A stretch of DNA of 64,000 nucleotides. Source: Planctomycetaceae bacterium. GTDB taxonomy: Bacteria > Planctomycetota > Planctomycetia > Planctomycetales > Planctomycetaceae. Below, in pieces: positions 9,059 to 18,029 of this stretch. Position 1 is the stretch's first letter. The number at the start of each line of letters is the position of its first letter. Made by a program: the position numbers and the translations under genes. A model generated the notes under the pieces. That model saw only the letters and a list, made by a program, of their open reading frames with translations. It ran no database searches and was not told the DNA's origin. Location: positions 496,001 through 560,000 of the forward strand of contig JAWKTX010000001.1 of NCBI GenBank assembly GCA_041398825.1. Direction: 5' to 3'.

Positions 9059-12000
9059 ATGACTCAAAAGACAGCGCATCCCAGTCGTGAGCAACTGAGC
9101 GCCTACAACCTGGGGCAACTGCCGCCCGATAAAGCAAACGCAATTGAAAGCCACATCAACGAGTGTGAGCCGTGTTGCGATACGATCATGAGTCTGTCTA
9201 CCGACGACACGTTTATTGGCCTGTTAAAAGAAGCCCGGCAGTTGCCAGTAGAACGGACGGTCGATCATCGCTCCGCGATGCCTTCAGTGTCATTTCCGGA
9301 CGTTCCGGCAGAATTGACTGAGCATCCTCGCTATCAGATTCTCGGTTTAATCGGAAAAGGCGGAATGGGCGATGTCTACAAAGCCTGTCATCGCAAGATG
9401 GAACGCACTGTGGCGCTGAAGGTCATCAATCGCGGACTGTTTCGAAAAGCCGAAGTCATTGATCGATTCCATCGTGAAGTCAAGGCAGCCGCACAACTGG
9501 CCCATCCAAACATCGTGACCGCTTACGATGCCGATCAGGCTGGCGAATTCCACTTCATGGTCATGGAATACGTTGACGGCGTGGACCTGGCTCGAACCAT
9601 CAAAGACCGCGGCGCACTTCCAATCGACGAGTCATGCGAGTACATCCGACAGGCGGCAATTGGATTGCAGCACGCCCATGAACGCGGCATGGTGCACCGC
9701 GACATCAAGCCTCATAACCTGATGGTCACTCAAGATGGCACGGTCAAGATTCTCGACTTCGGCCTCGCTTCACTCGCCCCCGAAGCAATGTCAGCCCCCG
9801 ACGCAATGTCAGCCCCCGACGCAATGCCAGCCCCCGCAGCACTGCAAGCCTCTGACGCTGTGGCAGCCCGATCTGACCTGACGGCAGTGGGAGCCATCAT
9901 AGGGACTCCCGATTTCATCTCACCCGAACAAGCCGAAGACGCTCGCCAGGCCGACATTCGCAGCGACATCTACAGCCTCGGGGCAACTCTGTACTACCTG
10001 CTGTCCGGTCGAGTTCCGTTTGTTGATGGCAGCGTCATGCACAAACTGAAGAGTCACGCTCAGGTCGAACCTGCCCCGTTGAGTTCGTTGCGCGACGACG
10101 TGCCTGAAGAACTTGTGGCCATCGCGTCCAGAATGATGGCCAAGGATCCCGATGAGCGATATCTCACACCGAAAGAAGTTGCCGAAGCTCTTGAGTCGTT
10201 CTTGCGAAGGTGGCAACCAGGTGAGGAGAATTCGCTGCGACAAGGTGCCTCAAATGGTGGAAACGATTCCGGTTCACTCGGGCAAAAGTTCCTGAATGAC
10301 GAATCGAATCCCAGCTGGCTGCCGATGGTGGCGAAGTTTCTGCTCTACACGTCGCTACTTCCTATCGGGTTTATCGTCGTGAACGAATTCGTTCCCCTGG
10401 GAATATTCAGCGGCGAAACGGATTGGTTCTGGTATGGCATGCTCACAACGGTGGTGTTGAGCACTATTGGCGGCATCATATTAGGTATCCATCAAGGGCT
10501 ATCAGGCATTCGTGATGGTCAGCACGCTCACCAGGTGACGAAGGACCAGACTGCACTGATTGTTATCTGCTTAGCCGTCTCTGCCTTTATTTTCTTAAAC
10601 CACATGAGCGACGGTAATGGGCACCTCGAGGTAACGCCGCAATCTGACCGTATGACTCTGGGGACACACCCCCTGACAATCGTTGATACTTCCGGAGAGA
10701 AACCGCTGGGCGGCACAGCCAGCACCCATCAGGACGATGCCTCTGGAGTCACAACCCATTCCTTCAAAAGTGCCAACGGTCGATACAGGATCACGCTGGT
10801 CAACAATGTGCTGACGGTGAACGGCGAAAAATATACGCTCGAGCATCCGACCGACACGATCCGCATCGTGGATGACCGAGTTGAGATTACGCGCGTAATG
10901 GCGGGATCGGGGAATGGTCATCCATTTGTTCGCGACCAGGATCAGGTAAGCGGCGCGTTCCCAACGTTGCAAATCATGCGGGTTGAGGAGGAATCGACAA
11001 ATCTCGGCAATGATGTCAAGAGAACATGGAAGCTGCAGGGCCGCGGTATGGACATGGTCTTCGCCCAGATTCTGCACATTTCGAATGGAGAAAGGCGGAC
11101 CGCCTATCAAACAAAACTTGAATTGAATGACGACGGTCAAGGTGATCGGCAGGGGCAGCTTGTGCTCAACAGCCAGGATCGCCCGAATGGCCAGGTTGCT
11201 TTGTCACTCGATCTCTCATTTGGAAACGATCATGGAGAATCGAAGTCCGAGCCCGTTTCCTTTGCAAAGGGGCTTGGTCTGAGTTCCATATCGTCACAGA
11301 GCCTTTGGGATGCTCAGCACATCGGGGAAGATGACATCGCATTCCTTCTAACCCGAGCTCAATATCCCTCTGATGTGAATGCCGGCACCGGTCATCGCAT
11401 GGACGACTTCGGGGCTATGGAGCGGGCATCCCAGCAGGGAGCTGAATTTCTCGTCGTCATACTGCATTGGGAATCTGCGGGTAATGGGAAATCCAGGTCG
11501 CGCGGCGCATCGAATAGCAAGCCTGAACTCAAAATCACCGGCAAGACCTTCAACAAGGGCACGCCAGGGTTCCCAAGTGTGTACGACTGGAACTTCAAGG
11601 GTTTTGACGTCGGTCAGCTGACGGTGCGACTACTGCTCGCTCAGAATGGAAAGACCGACGTCGTCCAGGAATTTGATTTCGAAGAACTTCCGGCTGAGTT
11701 TGCCAACAAGATTCGCCTGGAGGTAAAAGACGATGCGAGGAGTCCAGAAGGACGTCGTGTGAACGCAGCTCTCTTTGTCGAATCTCCAGTCCCTTCGCGC
11801 AGTGCAACTGTCAATGAAGACAAGGTGTTCTCAATCGACGTCGAAGAAACCTTCCGCGACCGAATTGAACAGGAAGATCTGGCGAACATCGCCTCCGGTC
11901 AAACAGAACTGATACTGGCCCTGGGATACTGGAAAGGGGAAATCTCTCATGATCGTTCGCTGGAGTCGATGACCGCAGCGACAAAAGACGGCAATACCAC

Positions 12001-12964
12001 CTTCCTGTTCGTTACGGTCGACTGGTCGCCCGCGAGTCCGGAACTCAAACGACTGCAGGGAGACTGGGAAACGGTGTCACTCACCGAAAGCGGAAAAACA
12101 CTTACCACCGAAGACGGCGCTGGCGGTCTCCTGCTCCAGATCAAGGACAACACGTTTGTCATTGCGGAAAGGCAGCCTGATGGTGAAAAGTCAGAGGTTG
12201 ACACTGGTCGGATCGAGATTGACAACACAACGACACCCGGGGCGATTGACTTCATTGGTCGCTCCCAGTCAACGATCGGTATCTACGAATTCAGGGGCGG
12301 TGTGCTGCGAATTTGCGTGGTCGAACAACACGTGACTGATGCTCCCGACGAGGAACGCATCCCGGAAGCGACGCCAGTGCAGCGGCCCACGGCTTTCGAT
12401 TCTCCAATTGGCAGCAACTTGCTTCTGATGGAGTTTCGGCGGGCACCAGATAGCACTGTTAAAGTTGTAGCGCAACAACCCGTGGTGTGGAAAGATATGT
12501 CGGCCATTCAAGGCACCTGGCAGGTGACTTACTCTGAAGACGGCGGCAGACTCGCTCCGCAGGAGATGCTGAAAGAACTTCGCTTTGTGATTGACGAGCA
12601 AAATTTGACCACTGAAATTGGCGGGCGAAAGAGTGTCTCGACCTACAAACTCGATCCGTCGACAAGTCCAAAATCCATCGATATCACAGAGAAAGGTCGC
12701 ACGAAGCAAGGCATCTACGATCTGGTGGGCGACACGCTACGAATATGCATCGCGGAAAGCGGCGAACAGCGTCCAACAGCCTTCGACTCCCAGCCGAACT
12801 CAGTCAATGACATTGTCCTGATACTGAAACGCGTGAAACCTGAGGAGGTTTCTTCTGCGGAAACGGACGATCATCTTCACGCTGGCTCGATGTCACCAAA
12901 ACTCGCTCGTTTGTTGATCCCGGCGGCGGCTTCTATCGGCAATCAGGACTTCGATGAGCTGTAG
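9059..12964 (+). CDS. Membrane Ser/Thr protein kinase with zinc finger and two TIGR03067 domains
   Basis: 1301 aa. Residues 32-40 (HINECEPCC) form an anti-sigma-like H-x3-C-x2-C zinc finger. Residues 92-385 are a Hanks kinase: glycine loop GKGGMGDVY at 99-107, Lys121, HRD at 213-215, DFG at 233-235 and SPE at 288-290. An Ala/Pro/Met repeat of about 35 residues is inserted in the activation segment between DFG and GTPDF. Three TM segments follow at about 421-447, 457-480 and 498-516. Residues 530-990 form a long region of unknown fold. Two TIGR03067 lipocalin-like domains sit at about 996-1135 (LQGDWETV) and 1147-1262 (IQGTWQVT). The kinase is paired with the ECF sigma factor upstream, suggesting phosphorylation-linked control of transcription by an envelope signal. 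Confidence 0.92.
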   Translation: MTQKTAHPSREQLSAYNLGQLPPDKANAIESHINECEPCCDTIMSLSTDDTFIGLLKEARQLPVERTVDHRSAMPSVSFPDVPAELTEHPRYQILGLIGKGGMGDVYKACHRKMERTVALKVINRGLFRKAEVIDRFHREVKAAAQLAHPNIVTAYDADQAGEFHFMVMEYVDGVDLARTIKDRGALPIDESCEYIRQAAIGLQHAHERGMVHRDIKPHNLMVTQDGTVKILDFGLASLAPEAMSAPDAMSAPDAMPAPAALQASDAVAARSDLTAVGAIIGTPDFISPEQAEDARQADIRSDIYSLGATLYYLLSGRVPFVDGSVMHKLKSHAQVEPAPLSSLRDDVPEELVAIASRMMAKDPDERYLTPKEVAEALESFLRRWQPGEENSLRQGASNGGNDSGSLGQKFLNDESNPSWLPMVAKFLLYTSLLPIGFIVVNEFVPLGIFSGETDWFWYGMLTTVVLSTIGGIILGIHQGLSGIRDGQHAHQVTKDQTALIVICLAVSAFIFLNHMSDGNGHLEVTPQSDRMTLGTHPLTIVDTSGEKPLGGTASTHQDDASGVTTHSFKSANGRYRITLVNNVLTVNGEKYTLEHPTDTIRIVDDRVEITRVMAGSGNGHPFVRDQDQVSGAFPTLQIMRVEEESTNLGNDVKRTWKLQGRGMDMVFAQILHISNGERRTAYQTKLELNDDGQGDRQGQLVLNSQDRPNGQVALSLDLSFGNDHGESKSEPVSFAKGLGLSSISSQSLWDAQHIGEDDIAFLLTRAQYPSDVNAGTGHRMDDFGAMERASQQGAEFLVVILHWESAGNGKSRSRGASNSKPELKITGKTFNKGTPGFPSVYDWNFKGFDVGQLTVRLLLAQNGKTDVVQEFDFEELPAEFANKIRLEVKDDARSPEGRRVNAALFVESPVPSRSATVNEDKVFSIDVEETFRDRIEQEDLANIASGQTELILALGYWKGEISHDRSLESMTAATKDGNTTFLFVTVDWSPASPELKRLQGDWETVSLTESGKTLTTEDGAGGLLLQIKDNTFVIAERQPDGEKSEVDTGRIEIDNTTTPGAIDFIGRSQSTIGIYEFRGGVLRICVVEQHVTDAPDEERIPEATPVQRPTAFDSPIGSNLLLMEFRRAPDSTVKVVAQQPVVWKDMSAIQGTWQVTYSEDGGRLAPQEMLKELRFVIDEQNLTTEIGGRKSVSTYKLDPSTSPKSIDITEKGRTKQGIYDLVGDTLRICIAESGEQRPTAFDSQPNSVNDIVLILKRVKPEEVSSAETDDHLHAGSMSPKLARLLIPAAASIGNQDFDEL
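9785..9838 (+). repeat. 18-bp tandem repeat, three units, inside the kinase gene
   Basis: Units at 9785-9802 and 9803-9820 are identical (GCAATGTCAGCCCCCGAC); the third at 9821-9838 differs at 2 bases. The repeat encodes AMSAPD and stays in frame. It lies between the DFG and SPE motifs, in the kinase activation segment. Confidence 0.9.
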
Positions 12965-13006
12965 AGCAATCCGTCGAGAGACGCGATCCAGAATCAATCC
13001 CTGTCT

Positions 13007-13336
13007 TTGATCCTGATGACGCTGGATGTCCGCGACCAGTCACCCGAAGAAGCAAGTGATTTCCGATTCCTCGTCGAGGGACTTCCAAAGCCGAGCGAGA
13101 TCACTGCTGCGATGTCCCCAAGCCGCTCGAAAGATTACTTCAGCATCACTCAGCCGGACTACATCACAGAAATCCAAAGGCATACCGTGCGGCGCATACC
13201 TTCTTCTCAGAACGATTTTTACCCTCTGCTCGGTCGCGCTGTTTACAACACTACTCGCCAACTCCCTCCGGAATCGAAGAGCTCTGCAGTAATCAAGTCG
13301 GTCGTGGTGGTATCAGCAGTACGGCAGAGATTCTGA
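13007..13336 (+). CDS. Short ORF of unknown status after the kinase
   Basis: 109 codons starting at a TTG. The middle (FRFLVEGLPKPSEITAAMSP, then KDYFSITQPDYITEIQ) has protein-like composition, whereas the tail does not. It could be the remnant of a longer gene. No family is recognised and no convincing ribosome site was found. The surrounding 12965-13562 stretch shows nothing else. Confidence 0.25.
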   Translation: MILMTLDVRDQSPEEASDFRFLVEGLPKPSEITAAMSPSRSKDYFSITQPDYITEIQRHTVRRIPSSQNDFYPLLGRAVYNTTRQLPPESKSSAVIKSVVVVSAVRQRF

Positions 13337-13562
13337 TTCACAGGATTTGAGTGTGTGTTATCGATCGATGTGCCAGTGGACGCATGGGGGAACAGGTTTC
13401 CTTTGAATCCCGCTGCTTCCAATGACTCTGAATTCGCCGATGCGTGGCTTGGTTCGCCGTACTTGAACCGCGATCTAATCGGAACAAAATGATACGGCAA
13501 CCTCGACCGCAGGGTACTTGGCGACTGCCGATCCGATCACGTACGTTGTCAAATGCTTCACT

Positions 13563-13880
13563 TTATTCTGGGTCAATCGTTGGCACCTGCGAGTCTCCAG
13601 AGCTTGAGTGGAGGCTTGAAGTCAGTTGCGATTTACGACTGAGCGCCGGAATAAGCTGGCAAATGACGGAAGCCAGCATACAGAAGCCGCTGGCGATCGC
13701 GAATCCCAGGGCAGCTGCAGCGGCCGAAATATTCGGGAATGCAGGATCGTACTCGCCGTATTCTCCGTTAATCGTCGTTGGGCCGCGCGGCAACAGGGAG
13801 TCGAAACCAAAATAAGCTGCAACCACGAGACAAACAAGGCCGGTGCAAAAATAGCGATCTGAAAAAATTCCGCGTCGAAT
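13563..13880 (-). CDS. Small two-TM membrane protein with probable ATT start
   Basis: The open frame runs from a TAA at about 13909 to the stop at 13563 and contains no ATG. The first GTG (13826) lies inside the first hydrophobic segment. An ATT at 13880 is preceded by AGGAG with a 7-nt spacer, and from it the protein reads as a basic N-terminus (RRGIFSDRYF) followed by TM1 (CTGLVCLVVAAYFGF). That is a normal membrane-protein start. TM2 is AALGFAIASGFCMLASVICQ. The product is 105 aa. ATT initiation is rare and best known in infC and pcnB; here it is inferred from the Shine-Dalgarno and topology. Function is unknown. Confidence 0.55.
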   Translation of the reverse strand: MRRGIFSDRYFCTGLVCLVVAAYFGFDSLLPRGPTTINGEYGEYDPAFPNISAAAAALGFAIASGFCMLASVICQLIPALSRKSQLTSSLHSSSGDSQVPTIDPE

Positions 13881-14006
13881 GGGAGTGCTCCTGAAATTGT
13901 CAGATTAAGATTGCCGTAACGGGCACGAACAAGAGACTTTGATTTCAATTCGTGTGTATATGATCGCTCCGGTTCACAGTGGTGTTATGCCTATTCGCTT
14001 GTACGC

Positions 14007-14339
14007 TCACGTCGCCTGCGTCAGCCGATCTCCGGATTGAATGGGTTGACGAATAATGAGCCCTGCAATAATCAGAATGTTACCGAGGATTTCAGGTGGA
14101 ACGACGGCAATTGACGGAATTGATGCGGCACTAATACCTTCGGCTAACTCAGATGGTTTCGGTGCTGTTGTGGAACTGGCAATTGAGTCGAATGCCTGGA
14201 GCATGCCGACGAGAGTCGCCAGGAAACAAGCGAATGCAACTGCAAGGCACGCAATGCCGGACCGAACCAGCCACCGCGTCGACTTCGTTGGAGGCTTTCG
14301 GGAAATAGTGTTGGCTGTTTGGTATGGGTTTTCGGTCAT
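14007..14339 (-). CDS. Small two-TM membrane protein
   Basis: 110 aa when begun at the ATG at 14339, giving MTENPYQTA, the ENPYQ-type opening common in small planctomycete membrane proteins. The frame is open to 14438, but the additional 33 residues look non-coding. TM1 is at about residues 27-48 (GIACLAVAFACFLATLVGML) and a second hydrophobic segment at about 78-95 (EILGNILIIAGLII). It lies 126 bp upstream of the other small membrane protein on the same strand. No function can be named. Confidence 0.6.
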   Translation of the reverse strand: MTENPYQTANTISRKPPTKSTRWLVRSGIACLAVAFACFLATLVGMLQAFDSIASSTTAPKPSELAEGISAASIPSIAVVPPEILGNILIIAGLIIRQPIQSGDRLTQAT

Positions 14340-15144
14340 GGTTGCCCGCGGCGTGCAGATGCTGTTACGGAGCAAGGAAGTTGATCGGGGTAGCTTAGTG
14401 TTTGTGGCATAACGCGACAGGTAACCGAGTCGGAGCAAGGCGGTTGTTTTTTAACGGCGGGGGGACGAAGGCTCCGGCTACCCACTTGTTATCTGGCTGG
14501 TCGCCCGCAATCACTGCGTGACGAGCACCCATGAAACGGCTTTGATTCTACAAAGGCTGAGCGACTCACAGGAAGTGCTGGTTGCGATTCTTTTTCAAGT
14601 CCCTGGTTCGTCCGGAAATCTCAACAGACAGATGACGAACCGACGGCAGCAGCTCTCGGTTCGACCGAAGATTGAGCCAATCTGTGCCGGCAGCAGATAG
14701 CCGCGATCGCCCGCCGTTTTCACCGGTTGGGGGCCGCAGTCACAAGAAGAATCATCAGGAGAGTCGACTACAGATCTGACGCAGATTTGTCTTTGTGCAC
14801 CTATTCGCGGGGCCTTCGAATCGGTAGGCCGACAGAACGCTGCTTGAAATACCAGAGGGTTCAGCTCAAGTGGCAGTCGCTTGCCGGTTTAAAGTCAGCA
14901 CTTCCTGAATGGGATCAGCGACATGTCGTCTGGCCCTTTTTCCACTTTCGTATGCGGCCGGATCTTGAAGACGTCTGAGCGTACCTGGCAGATCAGCTCG
15001 GAAGGATTCAGCTGCGACATCCCCGAATTGTTACGAATCCAGTGGCTGTTCGACGACCGGGCTGGTTGGCAGGAATTCGCTCTCGACGCAATCCTGAAAA
15101 ATGCGCATGATCCGATGCAAAGTCAGCCAGGAAAGGATTCCACT
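14340..15144. other. Long gap with no supported gene
   Basis: 805 bp. Several short open frames exist, but none has protein-like composition or a ribosome site. A T6 run followed by a GC-rich stretch (14447-14466) is the only compositional oddity. The promoter of the secreted-protein gene at 15145 should lie at the right edge. Confidence 0.4.
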
Positions 15145-15996
15145 ATGAAATCGATCATTGCTTTGTCGATAGTGCTGCCATTTCTTACCGGATGGATTCG
15201 GGCAGATGAAATTCCGGGCACATTCTCAGTGGAGGTCCGGTACCTTGTCACGCATGCCGAAGTCATCCGAAATGCAGAGATTTCAGGTTTTGCTACGGTA
15301 CCTGCCCGTGGAGAAACAGACGCATTTTCTTCGTTGAAGGGAGTTCAGCTTTCGCTGGATGGGCCGGGCGTCTACGTCGGAACAAGTCGCGCGGCTGTGG
15401 AATGTCAACCTCCGGTTTCAATCGTTTCTGTCTCGGAGGATCAGGCCCGAAGGTTGATTGTTTCCATCGAGCAGGACGAAAGCAGCGAGTTGTTGTTCTG
15501 CCCGAAGATCGTCTTGGATGCCGGACGCACCGGTGAACTTTCTGACGAAATGAAACGTCCTCTGTTTGTGGGTTTCGCGCCTGATGTAAATGGGGTCGAT
15601 TTGACTCGTTTGAAGCCGATGACGGAGATACTTCGGGACGGAAATCGGGTCGCGGTTCGGGTACAGCCCCTTTCCAGTACCGTCTTTCAGCTGGATTGCG
15701 GTCTTCGCATGGCGTCAATCCGAACGGTTCGTGAATCGAGCACAGGTCGTGGGAGTGCGATGATTCAGGTGCCGGAGACTGCGACGGAAGTCCTGGAGTT
15801 TTCTGCCAGGATGCGGGACAAGCAACTGATCTTCGCGTGGTGGCCCGAAAGCCAGACGACACCTTCACAACCTGAAAGCCCGCTTGTACGTGCATCGGCG
15901 TTTCTGAAAAACAAGCCGGAGCGTGATGCTGTTCATGGTGTCCTGGTTCGCGTTGAACCGCAGAAACTTAGCTCTGATGTCAGCCCTTCTCCCTGA
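15145..15996 (+). CDS. Secreted protein of unknown function
   Basis: 283 aa with a start at 15145, preceded by AGGAAAGG; the frame is open further upstream to 14923, but that part is not protein-like. A classical signal peptide (MKSIIALSIVLPFLTGWIRA) precedes the mature sequence. The mature region is predominantly beta-like and ends soon after FLKNKPERDAVHGVLVRVEP. No family was recognised. It is preceded and followed by non-coding gaps, so it is probably monocistronic. Confidence 0.6.
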   Translation: MKSIIALSIVLPFLTGWIRADEIPGTFSVEVRYLVTHAEVIRNAEISGFATVPARGETDAFSSLKGVQLSLDGPGVYVGTSRAAVECQPPVSIVSVSEDQARRLIVSIEQDESSELLFCPKIVLDAGRTGELSDEMKRPLFVGFAPDVNGVDLTRLKPMTEILRDGNRVAVRVQPLSSTVFQLDCGLRMASIRTVRESSTGRGSAMIQVPETATEVLEFSARMRDKQLIFAWWPESQTTPSQPESPLVRASAFLKNKPERDAVHGVLVRVEPQKLSSDVSPSP

Positions 15997-16518
15997 ACTT
16001 CCGTTTGTTAGATTTAATCAGACCAGTGGCGTCTCAAGTATCCAACTGGACACTGAACGCGGTCATGCCAATTCTGCACTCATACAATTGGCCAGGAAGA
16101 TGGATTGCCATCAGGGGATTCTCTGCGAGCCGGAGTGCCGCTTGTTCGGACGTTTCCACCCGAGATGATTTCAGTCAGTCGACGTTCACCGGTCTGACCA
16201 CGCAGATGGTTAGAGATTTGAGGCTCTGATCGACAAATGGGGGCCACACATCGTTCTGAATCGGCCGTCGACTCGACGCAAACGGCTTGGCACATTCTCT
16301 GGTTTTTCACCAGACAAGCTGCGGATACACCGGGGCGGCAGTCATTGCATTTGCGGAGAGACAGAGCAGTCGTTGGTGGGGGCTGCAGTCTGCCGAGGTG
16401 GGACAATCGCAAACGGCGGTGGCGGCGGGTAGACTGTTGCCGACAAGTCGTGCGAACAGGTGGCAGTTGATCGCCACTCGCACATCCTGAAGCGTACTCC
16501 CCGTCAGGTCCAAGAGCC
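15997..16518. other. Gap upstream of the sulfatase
   Basis: 522 bp without a credible gene. A minus-strand open frame covers it but runs into the sulfatase and has atypical composition. It probably carries the sulfatase promoter. Confidence 0.4.
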
Positions 16519-17868
16519 GTGAAAAGAATTCTAATCCGGGTGGCCACCGTATTGGCGCTGGTCGTTGTTTTGCGATGCGAACGGTCATTCGCAGGCGCGC
16601 CGAACATCGTATTTATCATAGCAGATGATCTCGGCTGGGCAGACGTTGGGTTTCATGGCGGCAACGCGCCGACACCGCATCTGGATCAGCTGGCCTCGAC
16701 CGGACTCGAACTGACGCAGCATTACGTCGCCCCGGTTTGCAGCCCGACTCGAGCGGGCCTTTTAACGGGGCGGTGCTGGAGCCGATTCAATGTCACCAAT
16801 CCTCAAAACGAGCTTGCCCTGCCCTTTGACACAGTAACGCTTCCTCGCGCTCTGAAAAAGGCCGGATATGAAACGTGCCTGACTGGCAAGTGGCATCTGG
16901 GGTCTCTGCCGAAATGGGGCCCCAATCATTTCGGATTCGATCACTCCTACGGTTCCCTGGCAGGCGGCGTCAGCCCATGGAATCACTTTTACAAGAAGGG
17001 TCCATACGTTACGACATGGCATCGTGATGAAGCCCTGATTGAGGAAGAGGGGCACGTCACCGATCTCATTACGAATGAAGCTGTGCAGTGGATCACATCT
17101 CGAACTGATCAGCCATTCTTTCTGTACCTACCGTTTACTGCGGTGCACTTGCCGGTCAAGGAACCGACAGAATGGCTTGCCCGCGTTCCAGCGGAAATTC
17201 AGGGCGAGGTGCCGCGACACTACGCCGCCAGCATTATGCATCTGGACGATGCTGTTGGTCAGATTGTCAGGGCGTTAGAAGCCACACACAAACGCGACAA
17301 CACGCTGGTAGTCTTCACGAGTGACAACGGAGGCAGCTGGGCTCAGAACAACGACCTGAAGTACCCGGACGACCATTGTCCCAACGGCAGGTTGCCGGGC
17401 AACAATCTGCCATTGCGCGGCCAAAAGGGAACGCTGTACGAAGGTGGAACCCGCGTACCTACAATTGTGAATTGGCCGGGACAAATCAAAGCCGGGAAGG
17501 CAGAATCGCCGGTTCAGATTATCGACTGGATGCCGACGTTCTGCCGTCTGGCGGGTTTTGTACCAACAAGCGACCTGAAATGGGATGGCATCGACCTGAC
17601 GTCCCTGCTGACGGAGGGGACAGTACCCGTCAGTCGGCCGCTCTACACTGTTGCTCCCGGGTGGCGAGGTCGCTCTGTCCGATTGGGCAACTGGAAACTG
17701 ATCGAATTGAAAGATGGTGCGAAGGTACGTTATGAGTTGTACAATTTGTCGACGGATCCGCAGGAATCGGACGATCAGAGTCAGGTCGAACTGCAGCATC
17801 TGGCGGAATTGCAGTCGACTCTGCAACAGATTTCGAAACGGGATCAGGATGCTGTCGCGAAAAAGTAA
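16519..17868 (+). CDS. Secreted formylglycine-dependent sulfatase
   Basis: 449 aa from a GTG start. A signal peptide (about 1-26, ending SFAG) leads into PNIVFIIADDLGWADVGFHG, the metal-binding N-terminus (Asp36 and Asp37). CSPTRAG at 74-80 carries the Cys that is converted to formylglycine in type I sulfatases (C-x-P-x-R). GKWHLG near residue 121 and FTSDNGG near residue 271 are further active-site motifs. It hydrolyses sulfate esters, most likely of algal or host polysaccharides; the exact substrate cannot be read. Length is normal. The next gene on the strand is a DUF1552 protein 161 bp away. Confidence 0.93.
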   Translation: MKRILIRVATVLALVVVLRCERSFAGAPNIVFIIADDLGWADVGFHGGNAPTPHLDQLASTGLELTQHYVAPVCSPTRAGLLTGRCWSRFNVTNPQNELALPFDTVTLPRALKKAGYETCLTGKWHLGSLPKWGPNHFGFDHSYGSLAGGVSPWNHFYKKGPYVTTWHRDEALIEEEGHVTDLITNEAVQWITSRTDQPFFLYLPFTAVHLPVKEPTEWLARVPAEIQGEVPRHYAASIMHLDDAVGQIVRALEATHKRDNTLVVFTSDNGGSWAQNNDLKYPDDHCPNGRLPGNNLPLRGQKGTLYEGGTRVPTIVNWPGQIKAGKAESPVQIIDWMPTFCRLAGFVPTSDLKWDGIDLTSLLTEGTVPVSRPLYTVAPGWRGRSVRLGNWKLIELKDGAKVRYELYNLSTDPQESDDQSQVELQHLAELQSTLQQISKRDQDAVAKK

Positions 17869-18029
17869 ACGGTCGAAGCCCGGTCACTTCTCGCACCAGT
17901 GATTCCCGGCACCAGTGATTTTGAGCAATAGAGATTTCGTCAGGATGGAGTGATGATTCCTGACCAAATGAATGACAACCCGTCCAACAAATACAGGCCG
18001 TGAAGTTCAGGCCAAAGGATGATCAGACA
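17869..18029. repeat. 12-bp direct repeat in the sulfatase-DUF1552 gap
   Basis: GCACCAGTGATT occurs at 17893-17904 and again at 17909-17920, separated by 4 bp. No terminator is visible. AAAGGA at 18014-18019 is a plausible ribosome binding site for the ATG at 18030. Confidence 0.5.

Noticed and set aside
9785..9838. CRISPR-like array
   Set aside because: The repeats abut without spacers and lie in frame within a kinase gene; the same holds for 55035-55115.
16080..16619. 179-codon minus-strand frame before the sulfatase
   Set aside because: It overlaps the sulfatase start, has unnatural composition and no recognisable motif.
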